From: Billgrantia saliphila
GTDB lineage: Bacteria; Pseudomonadota; Gammaproteobacteria; Pseudomonadales; Halomonadaceae
DNA length: 64,000 nt
Assembly: GCF_002930105.1 (NCBI RefSeq)
Contig: NZ_PJRN01000001.1
Coordinates: forward strand, 310,001 to 374,000
Direction of reading: 5' to 3'
Below, in pieces: positions 1 to 8,033 of the stretch; position 1 is the stretch's first letter; every line of letters begins with the position of its first letter. The notes below the pieces were generated by a model. That model worked only from the letters and a program-made list of their open reading frames with translations. It ran no database searches and had not been told where the DNA came from. A program made the translations under genes and the position numbers.

Positions 1-2
1 CG

Positions 3-752
3 GTTCCGCGATCTGCAGACCAGATGAAACTGGTCAAGCGCATCAAATATCGTAATAACAAGACTAGCCAACATGCCATAGGCAGCTTTCTCGCTAAGCT
101 ATACCCGACAGATATGGCAGTAGAGGCCATACGTGGGCTCCGTACCAGTCTGCATTTCGCCATGATGGACGCACGCAATAACGCCATCATGATTACAGGG
201 CCCAGCCCGGGTATAGGTAAGAGCTTCGTTACGATTAACCTTGCATTCGTCTGCGCGCAAGCAGGTCAGCGAGTTTTAGTCATCGACGCGGATATGCGCA
301 AGGGTAATATGCATTTTACCTTTAATGACAAGTCGGAGAACGGACTCTCGGAAGTCCTTTCGGGAAAACTTGCTGCCGAAAAGGCGATAAGAAGATCGGA
401 TGTGCCTGGCATGCACTACATGACCCGAGGCGTAGCACCGCCCAACCCATCGGAACTTCTAATGCGCCATAGCTTTGCTGAGATGATCGGTGAGGTGGGG
501 AAGAACTATGATCTTGTGCTCATCGATACTCCTCCAATTCTGGCGGTCACTGATGCCTCCATTATTGGCAAGGTTGCTGGAACTTCTCTTCTCGTTGCAC
601 GTTTTGGTGTCAATCCGGTCAGGGAGGTCAAGGTTGCTGCACGCCGTCTGGCAAATACAGGCGTTCATGTTCAAGGTTGCATTCTAAATGCCATCGAGAA
701 GACGGCAGCCATCAGTTACGGCTACGGCTATTATAGTTATTCCTACAAGTAA
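3..752 (+). CDS. wzc: Wzc-type bacterial tyrosine kinase, C-terminal part (5' cut by window edge)
   Basis: This is the cytoplasmic kinase domain of an inner-membrane polysaccharide co-polymerase, which controls capsule or exopolysaccharide assembly by cyclic autophosphorylation. The frame stays open to the window edge (V-P-R-S-A-D-Q before the first Met at 24), so that Met is internal and the membrane and periplasmic part lies outside. Visible motifs are Walker A (GPSPGIGKS, about nt 198-224), Walker A' (VLVIDADM) and Walker B (LVLIDTPP). The sequence MAVEAIRGLRTSLHFAMM matches the activator helix of E. coli Wzc. The tail SYGYGYYSYSYK is the tyrosine cluster that is phosphorylated. A cognate phosphatase lies at 12800. 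No second start is plausible. Confidence 0.93.
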   Translation, partial: VPRSADQMKLVKRIKYRNNKTSQHAIGSFLAKLYPTDMAVEAIRGLRTSLHFAMMDARNNAIMITGPSPGIGKSFVTINLAFVCAQAGQRVLVIDADMRKGNMHFTFNDKSENGLSEVLSGKLAAEKAIRRSDVPGMHYMTRGVAPPNPSELLMRHSFAEMIGEVGKNYDLVLIDTPPILAVTDASIIGKVAGTSLLVARFGVNPVREVKVAARRLANTGVHVQGCILNAIEKTAAISYGYGYYSYSYK

Positions 753-849
753 GGTAGAGCGATCCGCCCCAGGCTGAGAAGCAAGGATCAGTCTGGCGGC
801 GGAGCAGACTTGTAAGTTTATCGAAATTGATATATTGAGGTGGGTAACC

Positions 850-2181
850 GTGAAGTACACGACCAAAACTGCAGATGTAGATAGCTTTCGCGGTGGACTC
901 CGTTATATACATGGCATTACCTATACGCACGTTTGCTGGCTTACGCTATTTCTCTATCTTTACCTGTTGAGTCCATATTTTGATCTGCGAGTTGCCGTGC
1001 TTCATGGTGGGATGTTGTCGATTGTTCTTTTTCTAGGTGCTCATCCGGCTATTGCTCTTAAGGCCATACAGCAAATTCCATTGGTAGCAACCTTCATCGG
1101 GCTTTGTCTTTTTTGTTTATATAATTTAGTTGTTTTTATCTTCTATACAGAGATATTTGCCACGACCTTCTTGACATATATGTTTCAAGTCGCTCTATAT
1201 ATAATGCTTGGTTATGTCATGGCCTTGTCATTAATCATTAAAGCGTTGGACATGGATCAAGTCTTGACATTGATGTTTAAACTTGTGGCGTTTGTCGTTT
1301 TTGTTAATTCAATAATAATTCTCGTCGAATATAACTTCCCTCCTTTCAGGAATTTCATTGAGTCGATGCTTTATCTGCCAGAGAATTCAAACATCGATTA
1401 TCTGACGAGAGAGTTTCGGCTTCGTGGAATTGCTTCCGGAGGTGCGGCTAATCTCTCATTGTTCCATGGCACAGTCTTGATACTGCTGCAGGCGCTTTAT
1501 ATTAAACGAAAGATTGGCTTTCTTTACTTCTTAGCTGCATCGGTGACTATTTTTACGTCGCTGTTGTTTATTGGGCGGACAGGCATTGTTGTGGCAATTA
1601 TTGGAATTGTTTTGTTTCATATTCTTAATTTTATCCTTTCCAAGAACAAGTTATCGATTCGCCGAGTGTTGCTATACGCTACCATTGCTGCGACCGTCAT
1701 GTCTGTTCCTCCTGTATTTGCCATCTTATTTCCCGAGAATGTACTTTCCTATTCAATTTCTTTTCTTTATCAGGGAATAGAAGGTGTTCAGAAGGAAGGC
1801 ACCACAGGGGCGCTAATGAGGATGATAAATATTCCAAATGAATGGCCTAAGCTTTTATTTGGCGTGGGTGTGCATAGTGGAGACTTTGATTTGAGAGGAA
1901 GTGTGGATCTTGGCTATATGCGCATGTTCACAGCATTGGGAATCCCCGTAGCCATTGCATTCTATATCTTCGTGGCATATCTCGGTAAATGTGTATTCAG
2001 CGTTACACATTACAGAAGCTTTTGGCTCGTGTTCATGATTATTATGTTTATCGCTGAGTACAAGGAGCCTTTTATCTTTAAAGGTTATTCGGCACGGCTT
2101 ATGTGGTTGGTTATCGGTGTGGGGCTCTGCTACAAATTCTCTAGTTTGCATTATTTTTATAGAAAGTCAGTCGCCGTGTAG
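850..2181 (+). CDS. Polysaccharide polymerase-like membrane protein (Wzy/O-antigen polymerase type)
   Basis: The protein of about 443 residues is almost entirely hydrophobic and should span the inner membrane ten or more times. It has the profile and context of Wzy-type polymerases, which join lipid-linked repeat units in the periplasm. GTG at 850 is preferred because TGAGGTGG stands eight bases upstream, whereas TTG at 835 has no ribosome-binding site. A longer periplasmic loop around residues 300-350 contains LMRMINIPNEWPKLLFGVGV, resembling the LFGxG region of O-antigen polymerases and ligases. The gene is clearly AT-rich compared with genes after 5 kb. A flippase-type protein is less likely because the predicted segments are irregular and the large loop is present. 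Confidence 0.72.
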   Translation: MKYTTKTADVDSFRGGLRYIHGITYTHVCWLTLFLYLYLLSPYFDLRVAVLHGGMLSIVLFLGAHPAIALKAIQQIPLVATFIGLCLFCLYNLVVFIFYTEIFATTFLTYMFQVALYIMLGYVMALSLIIKALDMDQVLTLMFKLVAFVVFVNSIIILVEYNFPPFRNFIESMLYLPENSNIDYLTREFRLRGIASGGAANLSLFHGTVLILLQALYIKRKIGFLYFLAASVTIFTSLLFIGRTGIVVAIIGIVLFHILNFILSKNKLSIRRVLLYATIAATVMSVPPVFAILFPENVLSYSISFLYQGIEGVQKEGTTGALMRMINIPNEWPKLLFGVGVHSGDFDLRGSVDLGYMRMFTALGIPVAIAFYIFVAYLGKCVFSVTHYRSFWLVFMIIMFIAEYKEPFIFKGYSARLMWLVIGVGLCYKFSSLHYFYRKSVAV

Positions 2182-2234
2182 TGCTGGAATATTATCTAAA
2201 ATTGCAGTCTTTGCATAAATTTGGGGAGCTTGCC

Positions 2235-3182
2235 ATGCACACACTTATTTCCATTATTATGCCTGTTTATAACAAGGAAAAATACATATCCCGTGCGATA
2301 CAGTCTGTGCTAAATCAGACATATTCAGAGTTTGAGCTTCTCATCGTAGATGATGCTTCCAGTGATCAAAGCTTGAACAGAGTGGCGGAATTCAGCGACC
2401 CGAGAATCCGAGTGCTGCGCCGATTGAACCCCGGTCCGGGAGGTTATGCCGCTAGAAATCACGGTATCAGAGAAGCTAAGGGGACTTGGGTCGCCTTGCT
2501 CGATGCGGATGATGCCTGGTTTCCCGAGCATCTTACCCAATCGATGCGCATTGCCAGTGAATTTCCAGACATTCCGATTTTAAGCGCCGCTCGGATGAGC
2601 GAGATGGGCGGCAAGGAGAAGTTGGATCCTTTTGCAAAGCGTTTTATCTCGCAAGGCCCACAGATACTTTATTTTTCCGACTACCTTGAGTTCGCTTGCA
2701 AGGGGTTGCGGGCAATGGGTACCAATTCGATTCTTCTCAAGCGTGAGTCGCTATATCGGGACTCAATTTTTCCTGAAGGCCGTACCGACCGTTCAGGTGA
2801 CCTGTATACTTGGGTGGAGTTACTGGCAAGGATGAAGCTCATGGTCTGGTCGCCTCATGTCGCTTCCATTTCCTATCGCGATGCATCCCATGTCTCGAAA
2901 AATAGCACTCCTTCGATCGAACTTTTCCGTGAAATGGTAAGTGATTTGAAGCCATATATAAGTTCTCGTGATGAAAAATATTTGCAGCTCTATGCGAACA
3001 AGATGATCAAGTACGCGTGGCTAGAAAATAAAAAACAACACATGCCCGTTTCGCTATCCCAGCTACCTAAATCTTTCTTTTGGGCACACGATCTTTTTTA
3101 TTGCATGAAATGGACTCTTATTTCCATGCTTCCCTTCGGCCTGCTTGAGTCTCTGCGCAGACGCTTCCTGACCGACAAGTAA
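2235..3182 (+). CDS. Glycosyltransferase family 2
   Basis: This is a GT-A fold inverting glycosyltransferase expected to add one sugar to the lipid-linked repeat unit on the cytoplasmic face. The start ATG at 2235 follows GGGGAG and gives the canonical N-terminus MHTLISIIMPVYNK. An upstream in-frame GTG at 2181 would add an atypical leader. Seen are the nucleotide-binding VDDASSD (about residues 38-44) and the metal-binding LLDADDAW (about 88-95). The last 40 residues are hydrophobic and basic and may dock on the membrane. The donor and acceptor cannot be read from sequence. It lies 53 bp after the polymerase and shares its AT-rich composition. Confidence 0.88.
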   Translation: MHTLISIIMPVYNKEKYISRAIQSVLNQTYSEFELLIVDDASSDQSLNRVAEFSDPRIRVLRRLNPGPGGYAARNHGIREAKGTWVALLDADDAWFPEHLTQSMRIASEFPDIPILSAARMSEMGGKEKLDPFAKRFISQGPQILYFSDYLEFACKGLRAMGTNSILLKRESLYRDSIFPEGRTDRSGDLYTWVELLARMKLMVWSPHVASISYRDASHVSKNSTPSIELFREMVSDLKPYISSRDEKYLQLYANKMIKYAWLENKKQHMPVSLSQLPKSFFWAHDLFYCMKWTLISMLPFGLLESLRRRFLTDK

Positions 3183-3221
3183 CCCCTATATCGCAGATCA
3201 AAATGCATCCAAGGGTTGAAT

Positions 3222-4091
3222 ATGAAAAAGCTTTATCGGCTGGTTCCCGTTCCAATTCGTGAGCGCGCGGCTTTTGTAGTGCGCGCCGGTTATTTTCCTC
3301 AATTCAAACACCCGGTTACGTATAACCAGAAGATCAATCATAGAAAATTCAATTGGCGAAACCCGCTCTTCGTTACTTGCGCTGATAAGATTGCCGTCAA
3401 GGATTATGTCGCCGAGAAGATTGGGCGGGAATATGTGATCGAGAATGTATTCTTGGGCGATAAAATAACGAACACTGAGGCTAAATGGTTGCTAGGGCAG
3501 CATGGTGCGCTAGTCGTCAAGGCTAATCATAACTCCGGCCCCGTTCAGTTTCTCTATCCTGGAGATCGTGATGATCGCATTCAGGCGGTCTGCCAAAGTA
3601 TTAATCAGCAGCTAAAGGAAGATTACGGGAAGGACAAGCAGGAGCCATGGTACAGCCATATCAAACCACGGGTACTTGTAGAGCGGAAGCTTCGGATGGA
3701 TGATGGAAGTGATCTTCGCGATTATAAATTTCATGTATTCAATGGCAAGCAGGAAGGTAGCCAGACGGTTCTGTTGCACATCGATTATGACAGGCACGGT
3801 CAACCACATCGCTCCTTTTTCAGTGAATCACTTGAATGGCTTCCTTTTTCTTTGACTCATCCCTGTCTCAAAACCAGTATTGATCGGCCCGAGAGTTACG
3901 ATTTGATGGTAAAGATAGCCAAGTTGCTTGCGCGTTCTTTTTCTTACGCCAGAATAGATCTTTATAACGTTAATGGAAAAATTTATTTCGGCGAAATAAC
4001 TTTTGCTCATGGTGCAGGCAGGTCTAAATTTTCTTCCATCATTTACGACAAGTGGATGGGAAAGCTGTGGGAGCTTGACCCTGCCGTTTAA
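3222..4091 (+). CDS. TupA-like ATP-grasp protein
   Basis: The 289-residue protein resembles the TupA-type ATP-grasp family, named for an enzyme of teichuronopeptide synthesis and common in capsule loci. By family analogy it would use ATP to form an amide or similar bond on a glycan precursor. Visible signatures are PVTYNQKINHRKF near the N-terminus, VVKANHNSGP (about 102-111, ATP-binding Lys), LVERKL, LRDYKFHVFNG and the C-terminal YFGEITFAHGAG carrying the metal-binding Glu. ATG 3222 follows AAGGG at good spacing, so the in-frame TTG at 3216 is rejected. The gene is AT-rich like its two upstream neighbours. The substrate is unknown. Confidence 0.8.
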   Translation: MKKLYRLVPVPIRERAAFVVRAGYFPQFKHPVTYNQKINHRKFNWRNPLFVTCADKIAVKDYVAEKIGREYVIENVFLGDKITNTEAKWLLGQHGALVVKANHNSGPVQFLYPGDRDDRIQAVCQSINQQLKEDYGKDKQEPWYSHIKPRVLVERKLRMDDGSDLRDYKFHVFNGKQEGSQTVLLHIDYDRHGQPHRSFFSESLEWLPFSLTHPCLKTSIDRPESYDLMVKIAKLLARSFSYARIDLYNVNGKIYFGEITFAHGAGRSKFSSIIYDKWMGKLWELDPAV

Positions 4092-4139
4092 AGTTTGAAT
4101 GTTGGTTTGTACTATTCGCTATCGGGAAAGTTTTTCGTA

Positions 4140-5285
4140 ATGCATATACTTCATATAATCACCAGTCTTTATTCTGGTGGAGCGCAGTCGGCATTATGCC
4201 GTCTATGCTTGAACGATAGAAGTAACAGACACACCGTCGTTACCATGATCGGTGGTGGCGAGCTTGAGAGGAAGCTTGGGGACCAAGGCATTACTGTCGA
4301 GACGTTGGGGTTTACTCGCCGAGATGGGCTATTCAAGGGTTCCTTGGCGCTCTGGAGATTATTAAGGTCACATCGTCCGGATCTCGTGCAGACATGGATG
4401 TATCACCCGGACTTGATTGGCGGCCTTTGTGCTCGTCTTGCTGGCATTCGCCATGTCTGTTGGGGGATTCGTCATACCGCACTGGAATCTGGCAGGAGTT
4501 CGCGATCTTCAATATTGATCGCGCGCTTGTGCGCCTCGCTGTCGGGAATGATTCCCGCCAGGATAGTTTGCTGTGCACATGAAGCGGCTCGAGTGCATGA
4601 GGCACTTGGGTACCGGTCCGACAAGATGGTTGTGATACCTAACGGTTACGATCTTTCGGATTTTTATCCTTATGTCCTGGACGACAAGCGCTGTCGGGCC
4701 TTTCTGGAGGCCGACGAGCTTCATTTGCCCATCCTGGGGATGGTGGGACGATTCAATGCCCAGAAGGATCATAAAAATCTTCTGCGAGCATTGGCTGAGC
4801 TCAAATCACGCGGCGTGGACTTTCGCTGCCTATTGGTGGGGGCCGACCTCAATGCCGGCAATGAGATACTGGCCGAGTGGATTGACGAGCTAGGTCTGCA
4901 GAACAAAATAGAATTGTTAGGATTGCGTTCGGATATCCCGGCAATCATGAATAGGCTCGACCTGCATATTCTCTCGAGTTCCTTTGGTGAAGCTTTTCCC
5001 AATGTAATTGCCGAGGCAATGGCGTGTGGAACTCCCTGCGTCGGCACGGATGTAGGTGATACAGCGATGATTATCGGGGAGTGGGGCTGGGTTGTTCCCC
5101 CCCGCGATTCGCTGCGGTTAGCCGACGCCATTCATGCGGCCATCCAGGAGCGCGAACTATCCCCTTCGCTTTGGGCTCAGCGTCGCCGCTCCTCAGCGGA
5201 GCATATAAGAATGCATTTCACTATCGACAAAATGGTAACTGCTTTCGATAACGTGTGGTCAGGCTGCATGGAGGCCAGGAAATAA
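4140..5285 (+). CDS. Glycosyltransferase family 4 (GT-B fold)
   Basis: This is a retaining GT4 enzyme of 381 residues acting on the cytoplasmic repeat-unit intermediate. The start at 4140 gives MHILHIITSLYSGGAQSAL, the standard N-terminal strand and glycine loop of GT4. An in-frame upstream start at 4095 would add 15 atypical residues. The donor-site block SSFGEAFPNVIAEAMACGTPC carries the E-x7-E motif. IPNGYDLSDFYP and the middle GMVGRFNAQKDHKNLL block are also typical. It lies one base before the next GT4 gene, so the two are probably co-transcribed. Donor specificity cannot be assigned. Confidence 0.9.
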   Translation: MHILHIITSLYSGGAQSALCRLCLNDRSNRHTVVTMIGGGELERKLGDQGITVETLGFTRRDGLFKGSLALWRLLRSHRPDLVQTWMYHPDLIGGLCARLAGIRHVCWGIRHTALESGRSSRSSILIARLCASLSGMIPARIVCCAHEAARVHEALGYRSDKMVVIPNGYDLSDFYPYVLDDKRCRAFLEADELHLPILGMVGRFNAQKDHKNLLRALAELKSRGVDFRCLLVGADLNAGNEILAEWIDELGLQNKIELLGLRSDIPAIMNRLDLHILSSSFGEAFPNVIAEAMACGTPCVGTDVGDTAMIIGEWGWVVPPRDSLRLADAIHAAIQERELSPSLWAQRRRSSAEHIRMHFTIDKMVTAFDNVWSGCMEARK

Positions 5286-5286
5286 T

Positions 5287-6456
5287 ATGAAATTTCTCAT
5301 CATTGCCGGCGCGTCGGGATCGCTGATAAATTTTCGCGGTCAGCTCATCATGGAACTTATCAAAAGCGGACTCGAGGTACATGCTGCCGCACCGGATCTC
5401 AACAAGGACGAGCTGACACGTATGAAACTGGTGAGGATGGGAGCAAGGGTACACGATATTCATCTTAATCGGACCGGTATGAACCCTCTTCACGATCTGC
5501 GCACACTATTGGGCTTGGTGCGCCTCATGGGTAACTTGAAGCCCGATTATGTGATGGGCTACACGATTAAACCTGTCATCTTCGGCACTCTGGCAGCAGT
5601 CCTGACACGTTGTCCAAGGCGCTTTGCGCTGATTACTGGTTTGGGATATTGTTTTTCGGGCTATGGTCAAACGCCTAGAACCCGCTTCATCGGAAGCATC
5701 GCCGCCAGCCTTTATCGGCAATCGTTGCGTTTCGCCAACAAGGTTTTCTTCCAGAATCCTGACGACCAAGCTTTGTTTCGCGATCGAAACATCATAGGTG
5801 AGTCTGTTCCCTCCGTTGTCGTCAACGGTTCCGGCGTCGACATTGATCACTTTATGCCGCGTGAGTATCCTCGACAGGTTGTGTTCTTGCTGATTGCCCG
5901 GCTATTGGTGGACAAGGGTGTCCGCGAATACGCTGAGGCGGCTTATCGCCTCAAGGCCGAATACCCCGAGGCCGTCTTCATGCTGGTGGGTGATCTCGAT
6001 AGCAATCCCAATTCCATTACCGCTCAGGAACTCGATCGCTGGGTGCAGGACGGTGTCATTAACTATCTAGGCAAGTTGGACGATGTGCGTGATGCTCTGG
6101 GTAGCGCCAGCGTCTTCGTGCTACCCACCTTTTACCGCGAGGGAATACCCCGAACGATCCTAGAAGCCTTGGCAATGGGACGTCCCATCATCACTACGAA
6201 TACCCCCGGATGTCGTGAGACGGTCATAGATGGTGTAAACGGTTACCTGGTGCCACCCCAAGATACCACAGAGCTGGCGAACGCCATGCGCGCTTTCATT
6301 CATACACCGCAGCTTATCGCCACCATGGGCAAGCGTTCACGCGAGCAGGCGCTTCGGAAGTACGACGTATGCAAAGTCAATGCTGTCATGCTCAGGGAGA
6401 TGGGGATTCCATGTTCAAGCGTTTCTTCGATATCGGCGTTGCCGCGGTCCTGTTGA
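5287..6456 (+). CDS. Glycosyltransferase family 4 (GT-B fold)
   Basis: This is a second retaining GT4 enzyme of 389 residues. The N-terminus MKFLIIAGASGSLINFRGQLI and the motif YTIKPVIFGTLAA are typical of the GT4 subgroup often found just before a PglC-type initiating transferase. The donor-site block FYREGIPRTILEALAMGRPI contains E-x7-E. ATG 5287 follows immediately on the preceding stop. Its last 46 bases overlap the next gene, which points to translational coupling with the initiating transferase. By analogy with the Pgl pathway it may add the second sugar, but this is inference. Confidence 0.9.
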   Translation: MKFLIIAGASGSLINFRGQLIMELIKSGLEVHAAAPDLNKDELTRMKLVRMGARVHDIHLNRTGMNPLHDLRTLLGLVRLMGNLKPDYVMGYTIKPVIFGTLAAVLTRCPRRFALITGLGYCFSGYGQTPRTRFIGSIAASLYRQSLRFANKVFFQNPDDQALFRDRNIIGESVPSVVVNGSGVDIDHFMPREYPRQVVFLLIARLLVDKGVREYAEAAYRLKAEYPEAVFMLVGDLDSNPNSITAQELDRWVQDGVINYLGKLDDVRDALGSASVFVLPTFYREGIPRTILEALAMGRPIITTNTPGCRETVIDGVNGYLVPPQDTTELANAMRAFIHTPQLIATMGKRSREQALRKYDVCKVNAVMLREMGIPCSSVSSISALPRSC

Positions 6457-7031
6457 TCGTTCTGTCGCCACTCATGCTCGCGATTGCCGCCTTGGTTCGG
6501 CTCAAGCTCGGCACTCCCGTGCTGTTCAGTCAAGATCGTCCCGGCTTGCAGGGGCGACCTTTTCGGATGTTCAAGTTCCGCACCATGCTGGATATGCGTG
6601 ATGCCGATGGTGAGCTGCTGGCCTCGGACAGGCGATTGACTCGTTTTGGCAAGAAATTGCGAGCGACGAGTCTGGACGAGCTACCGGAACTCTGGAACGT
6701 GCTCAAGGGTGAGATGAGTCTTGTCGGGCCCCGGCCGCTACTCATGGAGTATCTTCCTCTCTACACCCCGGCCCAATACCGTCGACACGAAGTGCGCCCG
6801 GGCATAACCGGCTGGGCTCAAGTCAACGGTCGCAACAATCTGAGCTGGGAAGAGAAGTTTCGTCTAGACGTATGGTATGTCGATCATCAATCACTATGGC
6901 TCGACGTCAAGATACTGTTTCTCACCTCGGCGAAAGTCGTGGCTCGCGAAGGGGTCACTCCCCGCAGCCATGAGGTAACTCCGCGTTTCAGTGGCACTCA
7001 CAATGCTCACTCATCGGAAAGAAGTACATGA
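6411..7031 (+). CDS. Initiating sugar-phosphate transferase (PglC-type small phosphoglycosyl transferase)
   Basis: This 206-residue monotopic enzyme would transfer a sugar-1-phosphate from a UDP-sugar to undecaprenyl phosphate, the first step of repeat-unit assembly. It has one N-terminal re-entrant hydrophobic helix (MFKRFFDIGVAAVLLIVLSP), then FKFRTM, the catalytic Asp-Glu in SLDELPELWNV, EMSLVGPRPL and RPGITGWAQVNGRN. Its length fits the minimal PglC class rather than the longer WbaP or WcaJ class. ATG 6411 has GGGAG upstream; the in-frame start at 6369 would add an unrelated 14-residue leader. It lies with an aminotransferase and a WbpM-like dehydratase, so a bacillosamine-like UDP-sugar donor is likely. 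Confidence 0.92.
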   Translation: MFKRFFDIGVAAVLLIVLSPLMLAIAALVRLKLGTPVLFSQDRPGLQGRPFRMFKFRTMLDMRDADGELLASDRRLTRFGKKLRATSLDELPELWNVLKGEMSLVGPRPLLMEYLPLYTPAQYRRHEVRPGITGWAQVNGRNNLSWEEKFRLDVWYVDHQSLWLDVKILFLTSAKVVAREGVTPRSHEVTPRFSGTHNAHSSERST

Positions 7032-7996
7032 TGCGGTCCAACATACTTCTCCTTTCGGCGGGGCGCCGCGTCGAGTTGCTTCGATCCTTCCGATATTCGC
7101 TAGACATTCACTTGCCGCAAGCCAAGATATTTGCAGCCGATACGGCGCCTCAGTACTCAGCCGCCTGTCAAGTAGCTGATGAATGCTTCGACATACCCCG
7201 TGTATCGGCTCCCGGCTATATCGACGCCTTGCTGGCGCTGTGTCGGGAGTTGCGGGTTGGGTTGATTATCCCGACGATCGATACCGAACTCATGGCCCTC
7301 TCGCGTTATCGGTATCGATTTCTTGAGGAATCGATCCAGCCTGTCATATCGGATGCCATGCTTATCGCACAGTGTCGCGACAAGCGGCTTACCGCCAAGC
7401 TGTTCAAGTCGATCGGGGTCGATACACCCGTGATCTATCCGCGGAACTCTCTGGCATACCCCTGCTTCTGCAAGCCGTACGACGGCAGCAGCGGTGAAGG
7501 TGCCGTCGTTGTCTCCGGGCCCGAGCGTCTCAGCCGTTCGATGCTCGATGATGAGCGAAACATGTTCATGGAACTGGTTGGCAACGACTATCAGGAGTAC
7601 ACCGTCGACGCCTACTACGACCGGCATGGACGTTTGCGGTGCCTTGTGCCGCGTCAGCGGCTCGAGGTTCGAGGCGGCGAAGTCAGCAAGGGCATCACCC
7701 GCAGAGGATATGTATACGACTACCTGGCCAGGCGACTCACGCGGCTAAGTGGCGCGCGTGGCTGCATCACCGTGCAGCTCTTCTTTCATCCCGTTACTCG
7801 AAGCATCAAGGCCTTCGAGATCAACCCGCGCTTTGGGGGCGGCTTCCCGCTGGCTGATGCCGCCGGCGCCCGTTATCCCGACTGGCTGATTCGCGAATAC
7901 CTCTTGGGGCAAGCGATCGATAGCTTCGACAGCTGGCAACAGAACCTTCTGATGCTTCGTTACGACGCCAAGGTGTTGGTGCCACTCGACAGGTAG
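7028..7996 (+). CDS. ATP-grasp ligase, carbamoyl-phosphate-synthase-like
   Basis: The 322-residue protein has a pre-ATP-grasp Rossmann-like half (NILLLSAGRRVELLRSF at the start, then LIIPTIDTELMAL) and an ATP-grasp half. The latter shows the glycine loop CKPYDGSSGEGAVV, the adenine-contact segment MELVGNDYQEYTVD and the metal-binding FEINPRFGGG. This architecture is seen in CarB-like and PylC-like ligases that join a carboxylate to an amine through an acyl phosphate. The start overlaps the preceding stop by four bases, indicating coupling with the PglC-type gene. It sits where related clusters usually carry a PglD-type sugar N-acetyltransferase, so it may acylate a 4-amino sugar with an amino or hydroxy acid. 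That role is inferred. Confidence 0.82.
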   Translation: MMRSNILLLSAGRRVELLRSFRYSLDIHLPQAKIFAADTAPQYSAACQVADECFDIPRVSAPGYIDALLALCRELRVGLIIPTIDTELMALSRYRYRFLEESIQPVISDAMLIAQCRDKRLTAKLFKSIGVDTPVIYPRNSLAYPCFCKPYDGSSGEGAVVVSGPERLSRSMLDDERNMFMELVGNDYQEYTVDAYYDRHGRLRCLVPRQRLEVRGGEVSKGITRRGYVYDYLARRLTRLSGARGCITVQLFFHPVTRSIKAFEINPRFGGGFPLADAAGARYPDWLIREYLLGQAIDSFDSWQQNLLMLRYDAKVLVPLDR

Positions 7997-8033
7997 CGTC
8001 TTTCAGCGTGCATTCACAAACGAAGGGGTATTT

